Positions 14,193 to 22,316 of a DNA stretch of 30,048 bases are shown here, in pieces. The notes beneath the pieces are model-generated. The model worked only from the letters and a program-made list of their open reading frames with translations, searched no databases and was not told the DNA's origin. The stretch lies in assembly GCA_016297535.1 (NCBI GenBank), contig JAEDGL010000011.1, forward strand, positions 1-30,048, given 5' to 3'. Both the position numbers and the translations under genes were made by a program. Position 1 is the stretch's first letter. The number at the start of each line of letters is the position of its first letter. Origin of the DNA: Clostridia bacterium. GTDB lineage: Bacteria; Bacillota; Clostridia; Christensenellales; Aristaeellaceae.

Positions 14193-17100
14193 TTACAGGA
14201 TGGCATCGGCAGGCATTTCGGGTTTTTCTCCGAAATAAATAACCATCTGGCCATCGGACAGGCCAAACTGCTCCTGAACCATGTCGTAGAAAAGCGTGGG
14301 CCGCTTTTTAAGCACATTGCGGGTATAATCCAGGCGCTTGTACCAGTAGCTCATGGCTCCCTCCGGCGTGGTGGGAGAATCGGAGTTGATGTTCTTGTCG
14401 TTCTCCTCCGCCCAGCGCGCAAAGTGCAAAGACATTTCCGGCTCCAGCGTGGCTGCCATTTCATTAAACAGCTCCGTCATGAACTCAGTCGTGAAGGTCT
14501 GGTAGATTTCACCCAGCCGCATCAGGAACCTGTGCTTCATTTCATCGTTTTCCAGCAGTTTTCGGATCAGCGTGTTGTTGATTTTTTGCTGGCCCGCACC
14601 GTTTTCCTTCAGATAGCTCTTGGGACTGTTAAAGGAACTGTTGAAAAGGCCGTAATCGGCGTCGTAGAAAATCCAGCGCCACTTCTGCCCCTCGCCATCC
14701 AGCTTGTAGAAGCGGATGTTGCCGGGGTCGGAGTTGCCAAAGAACATTTCAAAAGCCATGTAATCGAAATAGTTGTCTACATCAATGTTGTCCAGGATGT
14801 ACTGCAAATCCTTTTCGTTCTTTCCGGGAGAAGATGCCTCCACCCGCTTGATCATGGCCTTGTATTCCTTGTTGGAGCCCCAGTTGACGGTTCCGCTGGC
14901 CTCGAGGATATCCATGTTGTCCGCCTCATCCAGCGAAAGTCCTTCATGTTGCGCCACAAAGAAGCGGTCCACGCGCTCGCGCAGGTTGTAATGCCCCCAG
15001 TAAACGCCGTTGAGGTACACAACCACCGGCTTCCACTCCTGATAGATCACCGTGCTCGGTGTTTCGCTGATCTGGTTAAAGCGCTTGATTAGTTGGCTCT
15101 GGAAGGCATCGTTAAAGCGGGTCCATACGCAGTCGTTACCGCTCATGCGCAACACAAAGCTCTTGTACTGCGTAAACGGCAGATCCTCAAACAGCTGTGC
15201 TTCAAAATATTTGCTGCCGTACTTGGCCTTGGAACGCACCTTGAAGGTTTTTTGCGGCATATCCAGGCTGTACTGGCCCTGCAGGGCAAACTCGCAATCC
15301 TGGCTGATCAGGGTGCTGCCGTCCTTGCCAAAGTATTCAATATGGCAGGGGCGCTCGCGCTTGCCCACATCATCGCGGCGGTAAAGCGGGTATTCGCCGG
15401 TATCCAGCTTGAAGGGCAGCTTGCCCGGCTCCTTGACCAGCGTGCCGCCTATGGCCAGCATGCCGTCCGTTTCGCTCCACAGCTCCTCGGGATCCGCCAC
15501 AATGCTTACAATCGGAAAGGCGTGGTAGAGGTTGAGCAGATAGCTCTGGGTGATTGTTTCGCTGGGCTGCAGCATACCGCTTGGGTCAAAGGCGCGGGCA
15601 CGCAGGATGGCTACGCGATTGATGGCAATAACGTTTCCTTCGGTATAAAGGGTCCCGTTTTCCGGCGTGGGAATGGAACCGTCGTTGGTATAGTACACCA
15701 TGGTATTTTCGGGAACGGAGATGGAAACCTGAACGGAGTCTTTATATTCGCCGCCGGGCAGGGAAAAAGCCGGATTGGATGCGTAGCCGTAATAACCCGT
15801 GCCATTGGCCTCGCCAGGCGTAGGAGCGTCATAGTAATAGAAGCCGCTGTAGCCAAGCGTGCGGCCGTAGCTGTGATCCGTGGGAATCAAACTGAGGGGA
15901 ATGCGATCCAGCACGCGGCCGGTTGGGTCGCAGAAGGTAATGGTTTCTCCGCCTGCGCGGGAAAGCTTGAAATTGGCATGAAATTCGTTCAGGGTTGTCA
16001 GCCCGGGCTGATCATCCAGAAAAATAACCTTGTATTCGCCGGGCAGGATATAGCTGCCCTCTGGAAACTGCCACTTGCGCGGCCTTGAAAGCCTGTCGCT
16101 GAGACCGTAGTTGGACAGATCTACGGTCTCAGCGGTGGTGTTATAGAGTTCGACATAGTCGGCAACTGCGCCGGAAGGGCCAAGGGCCACGTTATCATTG
16201 CTGGCCACAACCTCGCTGATGATAACGCCGGTAAAATTGTACGCACGGTAAATGGATTCAGCCTGCGCCTGTCCGGCAATATTATTGGGCTGACCCGGGG
16301 TGGTTAACTGGAAAAGACGCCAATCACCCACATCGCTGCGGCCGTAGGACTGATCCTCCGGAATGTTTTCAATGCTTACGCGGTCTACAAGCCGGCCATG
16401 GCTATCACTGAGCACAAGGGTTTCACGCTCGGCAGAAATGGAGAAGTTGCTGTGGGGAATGCCGTTTTGCTGCAGCTTGTCCTTGCCGGAGCAGTACACC
16501 AGATAGTAGCCGCCTGCCGGAATGGTTGCGCCATCCGGGAACCGCCATTTCATGGGCTTGTTTTCCTTGTCGCTCAGATAATAGCCCGTAAGAGAGATGG
16601 GATGTTCGGTGTTGTTTTTCAGCTCAATCCAGTCCACAATTTCGCCGTCCTCATCGGGAATGCCGATGGCCGGATCCGGGCAGACCTCGTTGATTACCAG
16701 ATCACCGCCCTCAATGGCATTTTCGTAGCGATAGGCAATAAAGCCCTCCTCGCTGTTTTCAAAGCCGGGGCTGTAAAAGCTGGTGGTTTCGTAGTAGCGA
16801 ACGCCGTCCTCATCCACACTAGAAAGCGAATAGCTGGTGTCCGCCGTCATGGTGGGCGTGGCAAGCTCATCAATCAGGTACATATCGGGATCATACAGAT
16901 AGATATGATCGCCGGCGGAGGAGATTTTGAACTTGCCGTGGAAGGGCTTGGACGGATCCAGCTGATAGCTGTCCGAGGCAAACACAATCACCCGCTCCCC
17001 CGCCTTAAGCGTATAGGCCGGGAAGGGAAAGGTGATGCGGTCGGTGCGGTTGGTCAGCATAATGCCTTCCATATCAAGATCAGCTCCGGTGCCATTATAC

Positions 17101-17408
17101 AGCTCGAGCCAGTCATGAAATTCGCCGTTTTCATCCGGCACGGCGGAATTGTTGGCCGCCATCACCTCGCTGATCACCAGGCCATCGTAAATCACGCTGC
17201 CCACATGCCGGCCGGCCTGCTTGGGAAATATGAAATACATCACCGCCAGAACCGCGATAAACATAATCAGCAGCGGAACAACGCCATGCGATCTGTTTTT
17301 TTTCTTCCTTTTTGGATTGCCGGGCCTGTAATCCTGCTTTGGGCGGCGGCTGACCGGGGTGGTCATGTCGTTGCGCGAAGCGCGGGCAGGCGGGGTATTG
17401 TATTGCAT
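14193..17408 (-). CDS. CotH kinase family protein with three lamin-tail domains
   Basis: This is a large predicted surface protein of 1071 residues. A basic cytoplasmic tail (1-41, many Arg/Lys) and one membrane helix (about 43-62) give a type II anchor with the rest outside. Three lamin-tail domains follow (about 75-200, 230-370, 390-530), each with a ISEV/INEV opening, DWLELYN-like core and an LSD or LTN turn. Next is a chitobiase C-terminal-like domain (about 545-640, VYYTNDGSIPTPENGTLY). The rest is a CotH kinase domain with YWGHYNLRERVD and WRWIFYDADYG; CotH proteins of spore coats are atypical kinases. Start ATG 17408 follows AAAGGAGGG; longer in-frame starts do not. It heads the cotH-DUF4956-VTC operon. 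Its kinase substrate is unknown. Confidence 0.93.
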   Translation of the reverse strand: MQYNTPPARASRNDMTTPVSRRPKQDYRPGNPKRKKKNRSHGVVPLLIMFIAVLAVMYFIFPKQAGRHVGSVIYDGLVISEVMAANNSAVPDENGEFHDWLELYNGTGADLDMEGIMLTNRTDRITFPFPAYTLKAGERVIVFASDSYQLDPSKPFHGKFKISSAGDHIYLYDPDMYLIDELATPTMTADTSYSLSSVDEDGVRYYETTSFYSPGFENSEEGFIAYRYENAIEGGDLVINEVCPDPAIGIPDEDGEIVDWIELKNNTEHPISLTGYYLSDKENKPMKWRFPDGATIPAGGYYLVYCSGKDKLQQNGIPHSNFSISAERETLVLSDSHGRLVDRVSIENIPEDQSYGRSDVGDWRLFQLTTPGQPNNIAGQAQAESIYRAYNFTGVIISEVVASNDNVALGPSGAVADYVELYNTTAETVDLSNYGLSDRLSRPRKWQFPEGSYILPGEYKVIFLDDQPGLTTLNEFHANFKLSRAGGETITFCDPTGRVLDRIPLSLIPTDHSYGRTLGYSGFYYYDAPTPGEANGTGYYGYASNPAFSLPGGEYKDSVQVSISVPENTMVYYTNDGSIPTPENGTLYTEGNVIAINRVAILRARAFDPSGMLQPSETITQSYLLNLYHAFPIVSIVADPEELWSETDGMLAIGGTLVKEPGKLPFKLDTGEYPLYRRDDVGKRERPCHIEYFGKDGSTLISQDCEFALQGQYSLDMPQKTFKVRSKAKYGSKYFEAQLFEDLPFTQYKSFVLRMSGNDCVWTRFNDAFQSQLIKRFNQISETPSTVIYQEWKPVVVYLNGVYWGHYNLRERVDRFFVAQHEGLSLDEADNMDILEASGTVNWGSNKEYKAMIKRVEASSPGKNEKDLQYILDNIDVDNYFDYMAFEMFFGNSDPGNIRFYKLDGEGQKWRWIFYDADYGLFNSSFNSPKSYLKENGAGQQKINNTLIRKLLENDEMKHRFLMRLGEIYQTFTTEFMTELFNEMAATLEPEMSLHFARWAEENDKNINSDSPTTPEGAMSYWYKRLDYTRNVLKKRPTLFYDMVQEQFGLSDGQMVIYFGEKPEMPADAIL

Positions 17409-17438
17409 ACGATCCCTCCTTTCCTGTGTAAACGTCAA

Positions 17439-17476
17439 CATTGGCAGCCGCAGGGCTGTCCTGCAAACTGCCAATG
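17439..17476 (-). promoter_or_regulatory. 5' leader hairpin of the cotH operon
   Basis: CATTGGCAG and CTGCCAATG (9 bp, perfect) enclose a second stem GCAGG/CCTGC. It starts almost at the predicted transcription start (about 17473) and ends 30 nt before the cotH start codon. It may stabilise the transcript or bind a regulator. Confidence 0.5.
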
Positions 17477-17479
17477 TCC

Positions 17480-17508
17480 ATTATATCATATCCTGTTACC
17501 ATTGAAAA
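17480..17508 (-). promoter_or_regulatory. Extended -10 promoter of the cotH operon
   Basis: Minus strand: TGATATAAT gives a perfect -10 (17480-17485) with the TGn extension. TTTTCA (17503-17508) sits 17 bp upstream as a weak -35. This is a vegetative sigma-A pattern; I see no sigma-E or sigma-K pattern as would be expected for a coat gene. Confidence 0.6.
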
Positions 17509-17552
17509 TGCCCAATTTGTATCAATTGCAGGGGCAAGACCTCGCAGCACGG

Positions 17553-18614
17553 TTACACAGAGGGCCTGCGCTGCTCCTGCTTTTGCCTGCGGAGGGCAGA
17601 TACGTTTTCAACAACCGTGAGCGCAGCACCAACCAGAACGCTCAGATAGTAGGTGCAGAAGCGCCAGATCATAAGCGCCACAAACAACAGCGCATCCGGG
17701 AAAATGCCCTGGAACAGCACCGCAAAACCGCCCTCCTGCGCGCCGCTGGCGCCCGGCAGGGGTGTATAGCCCGCGCCTATGTAAAGAAGCACGCCCATGG
17801 TAATCAGCTGCGCGCTGTTTACGCCCTGAAGGCCCAGCGCATGGTATACGGCAAGAATTACCAGCATCAGGCTCATCAGATGGCCAAGGGCAATCAGGCA
17901 TTGCACCAGCAGATCGCGCGGGCGGCGCATCATCATCTGAACGCTGCTCAGGAAGCTGGCGCAGTGGTTTTCCCATTTTTCGCGCGAAGCCTCCGGGTGC
18001 TTGCACAGATGCAGCCTGACCCCAATGCGGATGCAACGGTCAATCAGCCAGCGCACCGCCTTTTGGCTGATAGCCATCAGCGTGACCATGCCAATGGTAA
18101 AGGAGTTGGCCACATACCCCAGCACAATAAACCACAGGCTGCCCTGCGCATGCTCGCGCACAAAACCGGCGTTTGTAATCCATAGCACCGTGCCGGTAAC
18201 CAGCAGCACCACGTGAAACACCACAAACTTGACCGCCATTCCCGAGCCGCTGATGCCCACAGGCACGCCGTGCTTGCTCAGGGTATACATTTCCAGGGGC
18301 TGTCCGCCGGTTGCGCCGGGGGTAACGTCGCTATAATAAATGCCGATCATGGCCGCGTACAGACAATGGCGCAGCTTGACGGGATAGTTCATAACCCGCA
18401 AAAAATGGTACATGTTCAGCGCGTTAAACAGCACATACAGCGCCCAGCACGCCACGCAAAGCAGCAGATATGGCAGGGAAAGCCGCCTGAGTGCGGCAGA
18501 AAGCTCTTCCAGATCGTTTCCGTTCAGACCAATGCCAACCACAACAGCCAGCGTAACCAACAGCAGCAGAAAGCTGAAAAGCTGCTGTACATTTCTTTTT
18601 TCTTTCTTCTTCAT
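17553..18614 (-). CDS. Lysylphosphatidylglycerol synthase TM region/UPF0104 family membrane protein
   Basis: This is a flippase-like membrane protein of 353 residues with about eight hydrophobic segments. It has the family motifs TPGATGGQPLEMYTLSKHG (about 98-116) and PLPGASGAQEGGFAVLF (about 284-300). It corresponds to the membrane half of MprF-type proteins and lacks the soluble aminoacyl transferase half, so it is not by itself a lysyl-PG synthase; lipid or polyprenyl-linked substrate flipping is the usual guess. It starts 6 bp after the nitroreductase stop, with no strong ribosome-binding site, so it probably depends on coupled translation. It is followed by the cotH operon on the same strand, which has its own promoter. 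Confidence 0.88.
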   Translation of the reverse strand: MKKKEKRNVQQLFSFLLLLVTLAVVVGIGLNGNDLEELSAALRRLSLPYLLLCVACWALYVLFNALNMYHFLRVMNYPVKLRHCLYAAMIGIYYSDVTPGATGGQPLEMYTLSKHGVPVGISGSGMAVKFVVFHVVLLVTGTVLWITNAGFVREHAQGSLWFIVLGYVANSFTIGMVTLMAISQKAVRWLIDRCIRIGVRLHLCKHPEASREKWENHCASFLSSVQMMMRRPRDLLVQCLIALGHLMSLMLVILAVYHALGLQGVNSAQLITMGVLLYIGAGYTPLPGASGAQEGGFAVLFQGIFPDALLFVALMIWRFCTYYLSVLVGAALTVVENVSALRRQKQEQRRPSV

Positions 18615-18620
18615 ATCATC

Positions 18621-19142
18621 TCAGCGAACATGGTATACATAGTTTTCCTTGCGGGGACGGACGGAAGGGTCAGGGCCATCAGCATATCCCAGAATGCAGT
18701 TGCCAATGCCCTCATAATCGCCCTGGATGCCCAGCTCCTTCAGGATGGCCTTGCCCTCCTCGGAATCGAACATTTCCCTGGCGCGGTGAATCCAGCAGCT
18801 GCCTACGCCCAGTTCGTGGGCGGCCAGCATCAGGTTGCCCATCACAAGACTGCCATCATACACGGCGGTGCGAACTTCTCTGTTGGCCAGCACTACCAGC
18901 ACCACGGGCGCGCCATAGAAAGGATCGCTGTCCGTTCCCATAACCCGGGCATTCATTCTGGACAGCCGGTCGCGCAGCTCGCGGTTGGTAACGGCTATGA
19001 TGATCGGGGATTGCCGGTTCATGCCGGTGGGTGCATAGGTGCCGGCTTCAAGGATTTTGTTGAGAATTTCATCAGGAACAGGATCCTGTTTGTATTTGCG
19101 GATGCTTCTGCGGCTAAGCATATTCTCGATCGCAGTGCTCAT
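18621..19142 (-). CDS. Nitroreductase family protein
   Basis: This is an FMN-dependent NAD(P)H oxidoreductase-type protein of 173 residues; the substrate is unknown. The opening MLSRRSIRKYKQDPVPDEIL, the FMN-contact segment EAGTYAPTGMNRQSP, the middle VYDGSLVMGNLMLAAHELGVGSCWIH and the late GNCILGYADG are all typical. I chose ATG 19142; a GTG five codons upstream is possible but the family N-terminus starts here. GGGGGA lies 7 nt upstream, a modest ribosome-binding site. It is the first gene of a two-gene unit with the flippase-like gene, under the promoter at 19180-19208, and is divergent from the zinc operon. Confidence 0.92.
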   Translation of the reverse strand: MSTAIENMLSRRSIRKYKQDPVPDEILNKILEAGTYAPTGMNRQSPIIIAVTNRELRDRLSRMNARVMGTDSDPFYGAPVVLVVLANREVRTAVYDGSLVMGNLMLAAHELGVGSCWIHRAREMFDSEEGKAILKELGIQGDYEGIGNCILGYADGPDPSVRPRKENYVYHVR

Positions 19143-19179
19143 CAAAGGGTCCCCCACTTTCTTCGTTCAGGATACATTC

Positions 19180-19208
19180 AGTATATCATCACCTGTTTTT
19201 CAATTCAA
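19180..19208 (-). promoter_or_regulatory. Sigma-A promoter of the nitroreductase unit
   Basis: Minus strand: TTGAAT (19203-19208), 17-bp spacer, TATACT (19180-19185) with TGA just before it, an extended -10. It lies about 38 bp upstream of the start codon. Confidence 0.65.
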
Positions 19209-19272
19209 TAAAACAATGAGTGAATTATCGTTAGATTTCTCTTAGAAAAATGTGGAACCCGCTTTCCCGCTC

Positions 19273-19301
19273 TTGACATTTTCCTGGGCATAGGATATAC
19301 T
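19273..19301 (+). promoter_or_regulatory. Sigma-A promoter of the zinc-uptake operon
   Basis: TTGACA (19273-19278), 17-bp spacer, TATACT (19296-19301). A Fur/Zur-type box starts 9 bp after the -10, over the predicted transcription start. Confidence 0.75.
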
Positions 19302-19309
19302 TCCAATCC

Positions 19310-19328
19310 GAAAATGAAAACCATTTTC
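19310..19328 (+). promoter_or_regulatory. Fur/Zur-type operator
   Basis: GAAAATG and CATTTTC form a perfect 7-bp inverted repeat with a 5-nt spacer, 19 bp in all. It matches the general Fur-family box layout (ATGA...TCAT core) and covers the predicted transcription start of the operon whose first gene is a Fur-family regulator. Zinc-dependent autorepression is the natural reading; the metal is inferred from the znuABC genes. Confidence 0.75.
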
Positions 19329-19353
19329 AGTTTATTTGGAGGAAGGATACGCC

Positions 19354-19761
19354 ATGTCGCAACGCGGCGCTTATCAAACCAGGCAGCAGGAGGCCATTGA
19401 ACGCCTGTTTTCCGACCGGCCGGAGGAGTGCCTTACAGCGGAGGACGCTTATCTGGCCTTGCGCGAAAGCGGGCTGGAAATTGGCAAAACCACGGTATAC
19501 CGTTCCATTACACGCCTGTGTCAAACCGGCCGCCTGCGCCGCTATGTGCCGCACGACAGCGGCACTGCCGCCATGTTCCAGTACAACCCCTGTCACGAGA
19601 GCCATCTGCACATCCGCTGCATCCACTGCGGCGCGCTTGCCCACCTGCACTGCGAAGAGGTAGAAGCGTTCTCCCGTCACCTGACCCAGCACCACGGCTT
19701 TGTGCTGGATGAGGGCCAGACCATCCTGTACGGCTGCTGTCAAAACTGCCAGACCAAATGA
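19354..19761 (+). CDS. Fur-family metalloregulator, probably zinc-responsive (Zur-like)
   Basis: This is a DNA-binding repressor that senses metal, 135 residues. The winged helix lies in 8-75 (TRQQEAIERLF, then GKTTVYRSITRLCQTGRLRRY). The metal and dimer domain has HESHLHIRC with C89 and C92 (CIHC), and a second pair C129 and C132 (CQNC), the structural zinc site of the family. The start is ATG 19354, as GGAGGAAGG lies upstream and the TTG at 19336 overlaps it. It is 13 bp ahead of znuA and downstream of a Fur-type box, so it most likely shuts off this operon when zinc is sufficient. By sequence alone Zur, PerR and Fur cannot be told apart with certainty; the operon favours Zur. Confidence 0.9.
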   Translation: MSQRGAYQTRQQEAIERLFSDRPEECLTAEDAYLALRESGLEIGKTTVYRSITRLCQTGRLRRYVPHDSGTAAMFQYNPCHESHLHIRCIHCGALAHLHCEEVEAFSRHLTQHHGFVLDEGQTILYGCCQNCQTK

Positions 19762-19774
19762 AATGAGGAAACCC

Positions 19775-20746
19775 ATGAACCGAATCCTTTCCCTGCTTCT
19801 GTGCCTGATGCTGTGCTTTCCAGCGTTTTCATCCGCAGAAGAAGTGTCTCTTTCCATTATCGCTACCAACTTTCCCGCCTTTGATTTTGCCCGTTCCCTT
19901 GCGGGCAGCACGGCGGATATGCAAATGCTTCTGCCGCCCGGCAGCGAAAGCCACAGCTACGAACCCACTCCGCAGGATATCATCGCCATCCAAAGCTGCG
20001 ATCTTTTCATCTACACCGGCGGCGAGAGCGACAGTTGGATTGAATCCATCCTTGCTTCCATGGGAAGCAGCGCCCCACAAACCTTTCGGATGAGCGATCA
20101 GGTAACGCTGCTTGCTTCCGAAACCACGGCCAGCATGGAGCACAGTCACGGCCACGAGCACGATGAGCTGTGGCAATGCTCCGATCCGGAGCACATCCAC
20201 GAGGAAGGTCACATTCACGAGATGGATGAGCATGTGTGGACGTCCCCCAAAAACGCGATGCGGATTACCGCGGCTTTGAAGGACATGCTCTGCCTGCTCA
20301 ATCCCGTTGCCGCATCGGTGTATAACGCCAATTTTGCGGCTTATCAGGCGGAGCTTGCCAGGCTGGATTCGGCTTTTGAAGAGATTGTCGCCAGCGGAAA
20401 GCGCGACCTGATCCTCTTTGGCGATCGTTTTCCCCTGCGCTATTTTGCGGATGCGTACCATCTGCGCTACGACGCTGCCTTCCCCGGCTGCAGCGAGGAC
20501 AGCGAGCCCAGCGTGCGCACCGTTATCTCGCTGGTGGATACCATCCGCCGGGAGCAGATTCCCGTTATCTTTTACATTGAGTTTTCCAGCCGGCGCACGG
20601 CGGATATCCTTGCCGAAGAAACGGGCGCAAAGCCCCTGCTGTTTCACAGCTGTCACAATGTGTCCGCCGGAGAGATGCAGGATGGCGCGACCTACCTAAG
20701 CCTGATGTGGCACAACACTGAAGCGTTAAAGGAGGCGCTGAACTGA
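19775..20746 (+). CDS. znuA: Zinc ABC transporter substrate-binding protein (ZnuA-like)
   Basis: This protein captures zinc (possibly manganese) outside the membrane and hands it to ZnuB. It has 323 residues. A signal peptide covers 1-21 (LLLCLMLCFPAFSSA, cut before EEV). Metal ligands expected of the family are H60 (SESHSYEPTP), H153 (DEHVWTSPKNA) and a late segment FGDRFPLRYFADAYHLRYDAAFPG. A His/Glu-rich loop at 123-148 with eight histidines favours zinc. Like PotD it has no lipobox cysteine at the cleavage site, although it has two Cys inside the signal sequence. ATG 19775 follows GAGGA. It shares one base with znuC (TGATG). Confidence 0.93.
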   Translation: MNRILSLLLCLMLCFPAFSSAEEVSLSIIATNFPAFDFARSLAGSTADMQMLLPPGSESHSYEPTPQDIIAIQSCDLFIYTGGESDSWIESILASMGSSAPQTFRMSDQVTLLASETTASMEHSHGHEHDELWQCSDPEHIHEEGHIHEMDEHVWTSPKNAMRITAALKDMLCLLNPVAASVYNANFAAYQAELARLDSAFEEIVASGKRDLILFGDRFPLRYFADAYHLRYDAAFPGCSEDSEPSVRTVISLVDTIRREQIPVIFYIEFSSRRTADILAEETGAKPLLFHSCHNVSAGEMQDGATYLSLMWHNTEALKEALN

Positions 20747-21447
20747 TGGCGCTGATCACCTGTGAAAAGGCCTGCTTTGCCTATGAAGGACGCAACGTTA
20801 TCCAGGATCTGGACCTGAGTATTGAGCGCGGAGAATACCTGTGCGTGATCGGCGAAAACGGTTCCGGCAAGAGCACGCTGATCAAGGGGTTGTTAGGCCT
20901 GCTGGCCCCTGTGCGGGGGCGCGTCAGCTACGGCGACGGGCTTACCCGTTCCGAGATTGGCTATCTGCCCCAGCGCACCGATGTACAAAACGATTTTCCA
21001 GCCTCCGTTTGGGAGGTTGTTACCAGCGGCTGCCGTGGACGTAGCCTGTTTTTGAACGCCGGCATGCGCCGCACAGCGCAGCGCAGCATTGAATTGCTTG
21101 GCATTGACGGCATTCGAAACCGAAGCTTTATGGAGCTAAGCGGCGGCCAGCAGCAGCGTGCCCTGCTGGCCCGCGCGCTGTGCGCTACCCGCAGTCTGCT
21201 TTTGCTGGATGAACCGGTGGCCGGGTTGGATCCGCTGGTGACCCGCGAAATGTATGGCATCATTTCCATGCTGCACCGAGAGCATCAGCTGACCATTGTG
21301 ATGATCTCGCACGATATCGGCGCCGCGCTCCGTTTTTCCGATCGCATCCTGCATATGTCGCAAAGCGGTATTTTTCTTGGCACACCGCAGGATTACCGCC
21401 AATCCGAGCTGGGACGCGCTTTTGCAGGAGGTATCCGCCATGATTGA
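20746..21447 (+). CDS. znuC: Zinc ABC transporter ATP-binding protein (ZnuC-like)
   Basis: This is the ATPase of the zinc importer, 233 residues. It has Walker A GENGSGKST (36-44), a Q-loop in LPQRTDVQ, signature LSGGQQQRALLARAL, Walker B LLLLDEPVAGLD and the switch histidine in MISHDIGAALRF. The sequence YLPQRTDVQNDFPASVWEVV is typical of the metal-type ABC subfamily. The ATG overlaps the znuA stop, and the 3' end overlaps znuB by 8 nt, so all three are coupled. Confidence 0.95.
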   Translation: MALITCEKACFAYEGRNVIQDLDLSIERGEYLCVIGENGSGKSTLIKGLLGLLAPVRGRVSYGDGLTRSEIGYLPQRTDVQNDFPASVWEVVTSGCRGRSLFLNAGMRRTAQRSIELLGIDGIRNRSFMELSGGQQQRALLARALCATRSLLLLDEPVAGLDPLVTREMYGIISMLHREHQLTIVMISHDIGAALRFSDRILHMSQSGIFLGTPQDYRQSELGRAFAGGIRHD

Positions 21448-22255
21448 AACGATCGCCACCATGTTCAGCTATCACTTTATGCAGCGTGCGCTCATTGTGG
21501 GCGTGCTGGTTTCCCTGTGCACGGCGCTGCTGGGCGTAAGCCTGGTGCTCAAGCGCTATTCCATGATCGGTGATGGGCTGAGCCATGTGGGCTTTGGATC
21601 GCTGGCCATCGCTACCGCGATGGGGCTTTCCCCCATGATTGTCACCATTCCTGTGGTTGTGGTTGCCGCTTTTCTGCTTTTGCGGCTGAGCACGCATGGC
21701 AAGCTGAAGGGCGACGCCGCCATTGCCATGATCTCAACCGGCTCGCTGGCTGTGGGCGTTATCGCGCTGTCGCTGAGCACAGGCATGACCAGCGACGTCA
21801 ACAACTACCTGTTTGGCAGCGTGCTGGCCATGAGCGTTTCCGATGTACGGCTGAGCGTTGTGCTGGCTGTGATTGTGCTGCTTTTGTTTGTGGTGTTTTA
21901 CCGGCAGATCTTTGCCGTTACCTTTGATGAAACCTTTGCCCGCGCCACAGGCAGCCACGCTCAGGCCTACAACATGCTGCTGGCGCTGCTTACCGCCGTT
22001 ACCATTGTGCTTGGCATGCGCGTAATGGGCGCAATGCTCATTTCCAGCCTGGTCATCTTTCCTGCGCTCACGGCCATGCGCGTGTGCAGAAGCTTTCGCA
22101 GCGTAACCATCTGCGCGGCCATCGTATCGGTGTTTTGCTTCTTTATCGGGTTGTTCCTGAGCTATCTGCTCTCCACCCCTGCCGGAGCCAGCGTGGTTGT
22201 GGTAAACATTCTGGCCTTTCTCCTGTTTGCCATTTTGGGCAGACTGCGCCGGTAA
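21440..22255 (+). CDS. znuB: Zinc ABC transporter permease (ZnuB-like)
   Basis: This is the membrane channel of the zinc importer, 271 residues with about eight hydrophobic segments. ABC-3 family motifs are ALLGVSLVLKRYSMIGDGLSH near residue 30, then GDAAIAMISTGSLAVGVIAL, and TIVLGMRVMGAMLISSLVIF in the second half. The start is ATG 21440 with GGAGG 8 nt upstream; the longer frame start at 21377 lies inside znuC and is a shadow. It is the last gene of the operon and is followed by a strong terminator at 22274-22310. Confidence 0.95.
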   Translation: MIETIATMFSYHFMQRALIVGVLVSLCTALLGVSLVLKRYSMIGDGLSHVGFGSLAIATAMGLSPMIVTIPVVVVAAFLLLRLSTHGKLKGDAAIAMISTGSLAVGVIALSLSTGMTSDVNNYLFGSVLAMSVSDVRLSVVLAVIVLLLFVVFYRQIFAVTFDETFARATGSHAQAYNMLLALLTAVTIVLGMRVMGAMLISSLVIFPALTAMRVCRSFRSVTICAAIVSVFCFFIGLFLSYLLSTPAGASVVVVNILAFLLFAILGRLRR

Positions 22256-22273
22256 TTCCTGTCTGTAAACAGC

Positions 22274-22310
22274 AAGCCCTGCCGGGCGCTTCATGCCGGC
22301 AGGGCTTTTC
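22274..22310 (+). terminator. Rho-independent terminator of the zinc operon
   Basis: AAGCCCTGCCGG and CCGGCAGGGCTT form a 12-bp perfect stem with a 10-nt loop followed by TTTT. It begins 19 nt after the znuB stop. It also lies just beyond the converging Cys-rich gene and may serve it in reverse, where the T-run is poorer. Confidence 0.88.
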
Positions 22311-22316
22311 CTTGGT

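Noticed and set aside
16398..18185. 595-codon open frame on the plus strand
   Set aside because: Antisense to the cotH gene and the flippase-like gene, which have strong family motifs. The translation is rich in His, Gln and Ala without domains, and no ribosome-binding site precedes it.
17553..18614. MprF lysylphosphatidylglycerol synthase
   Set aside because: Only the membrane (flippase-like) region is present; the aminoacyl transferase domain needed for lysyl-PG synthesis is absent.
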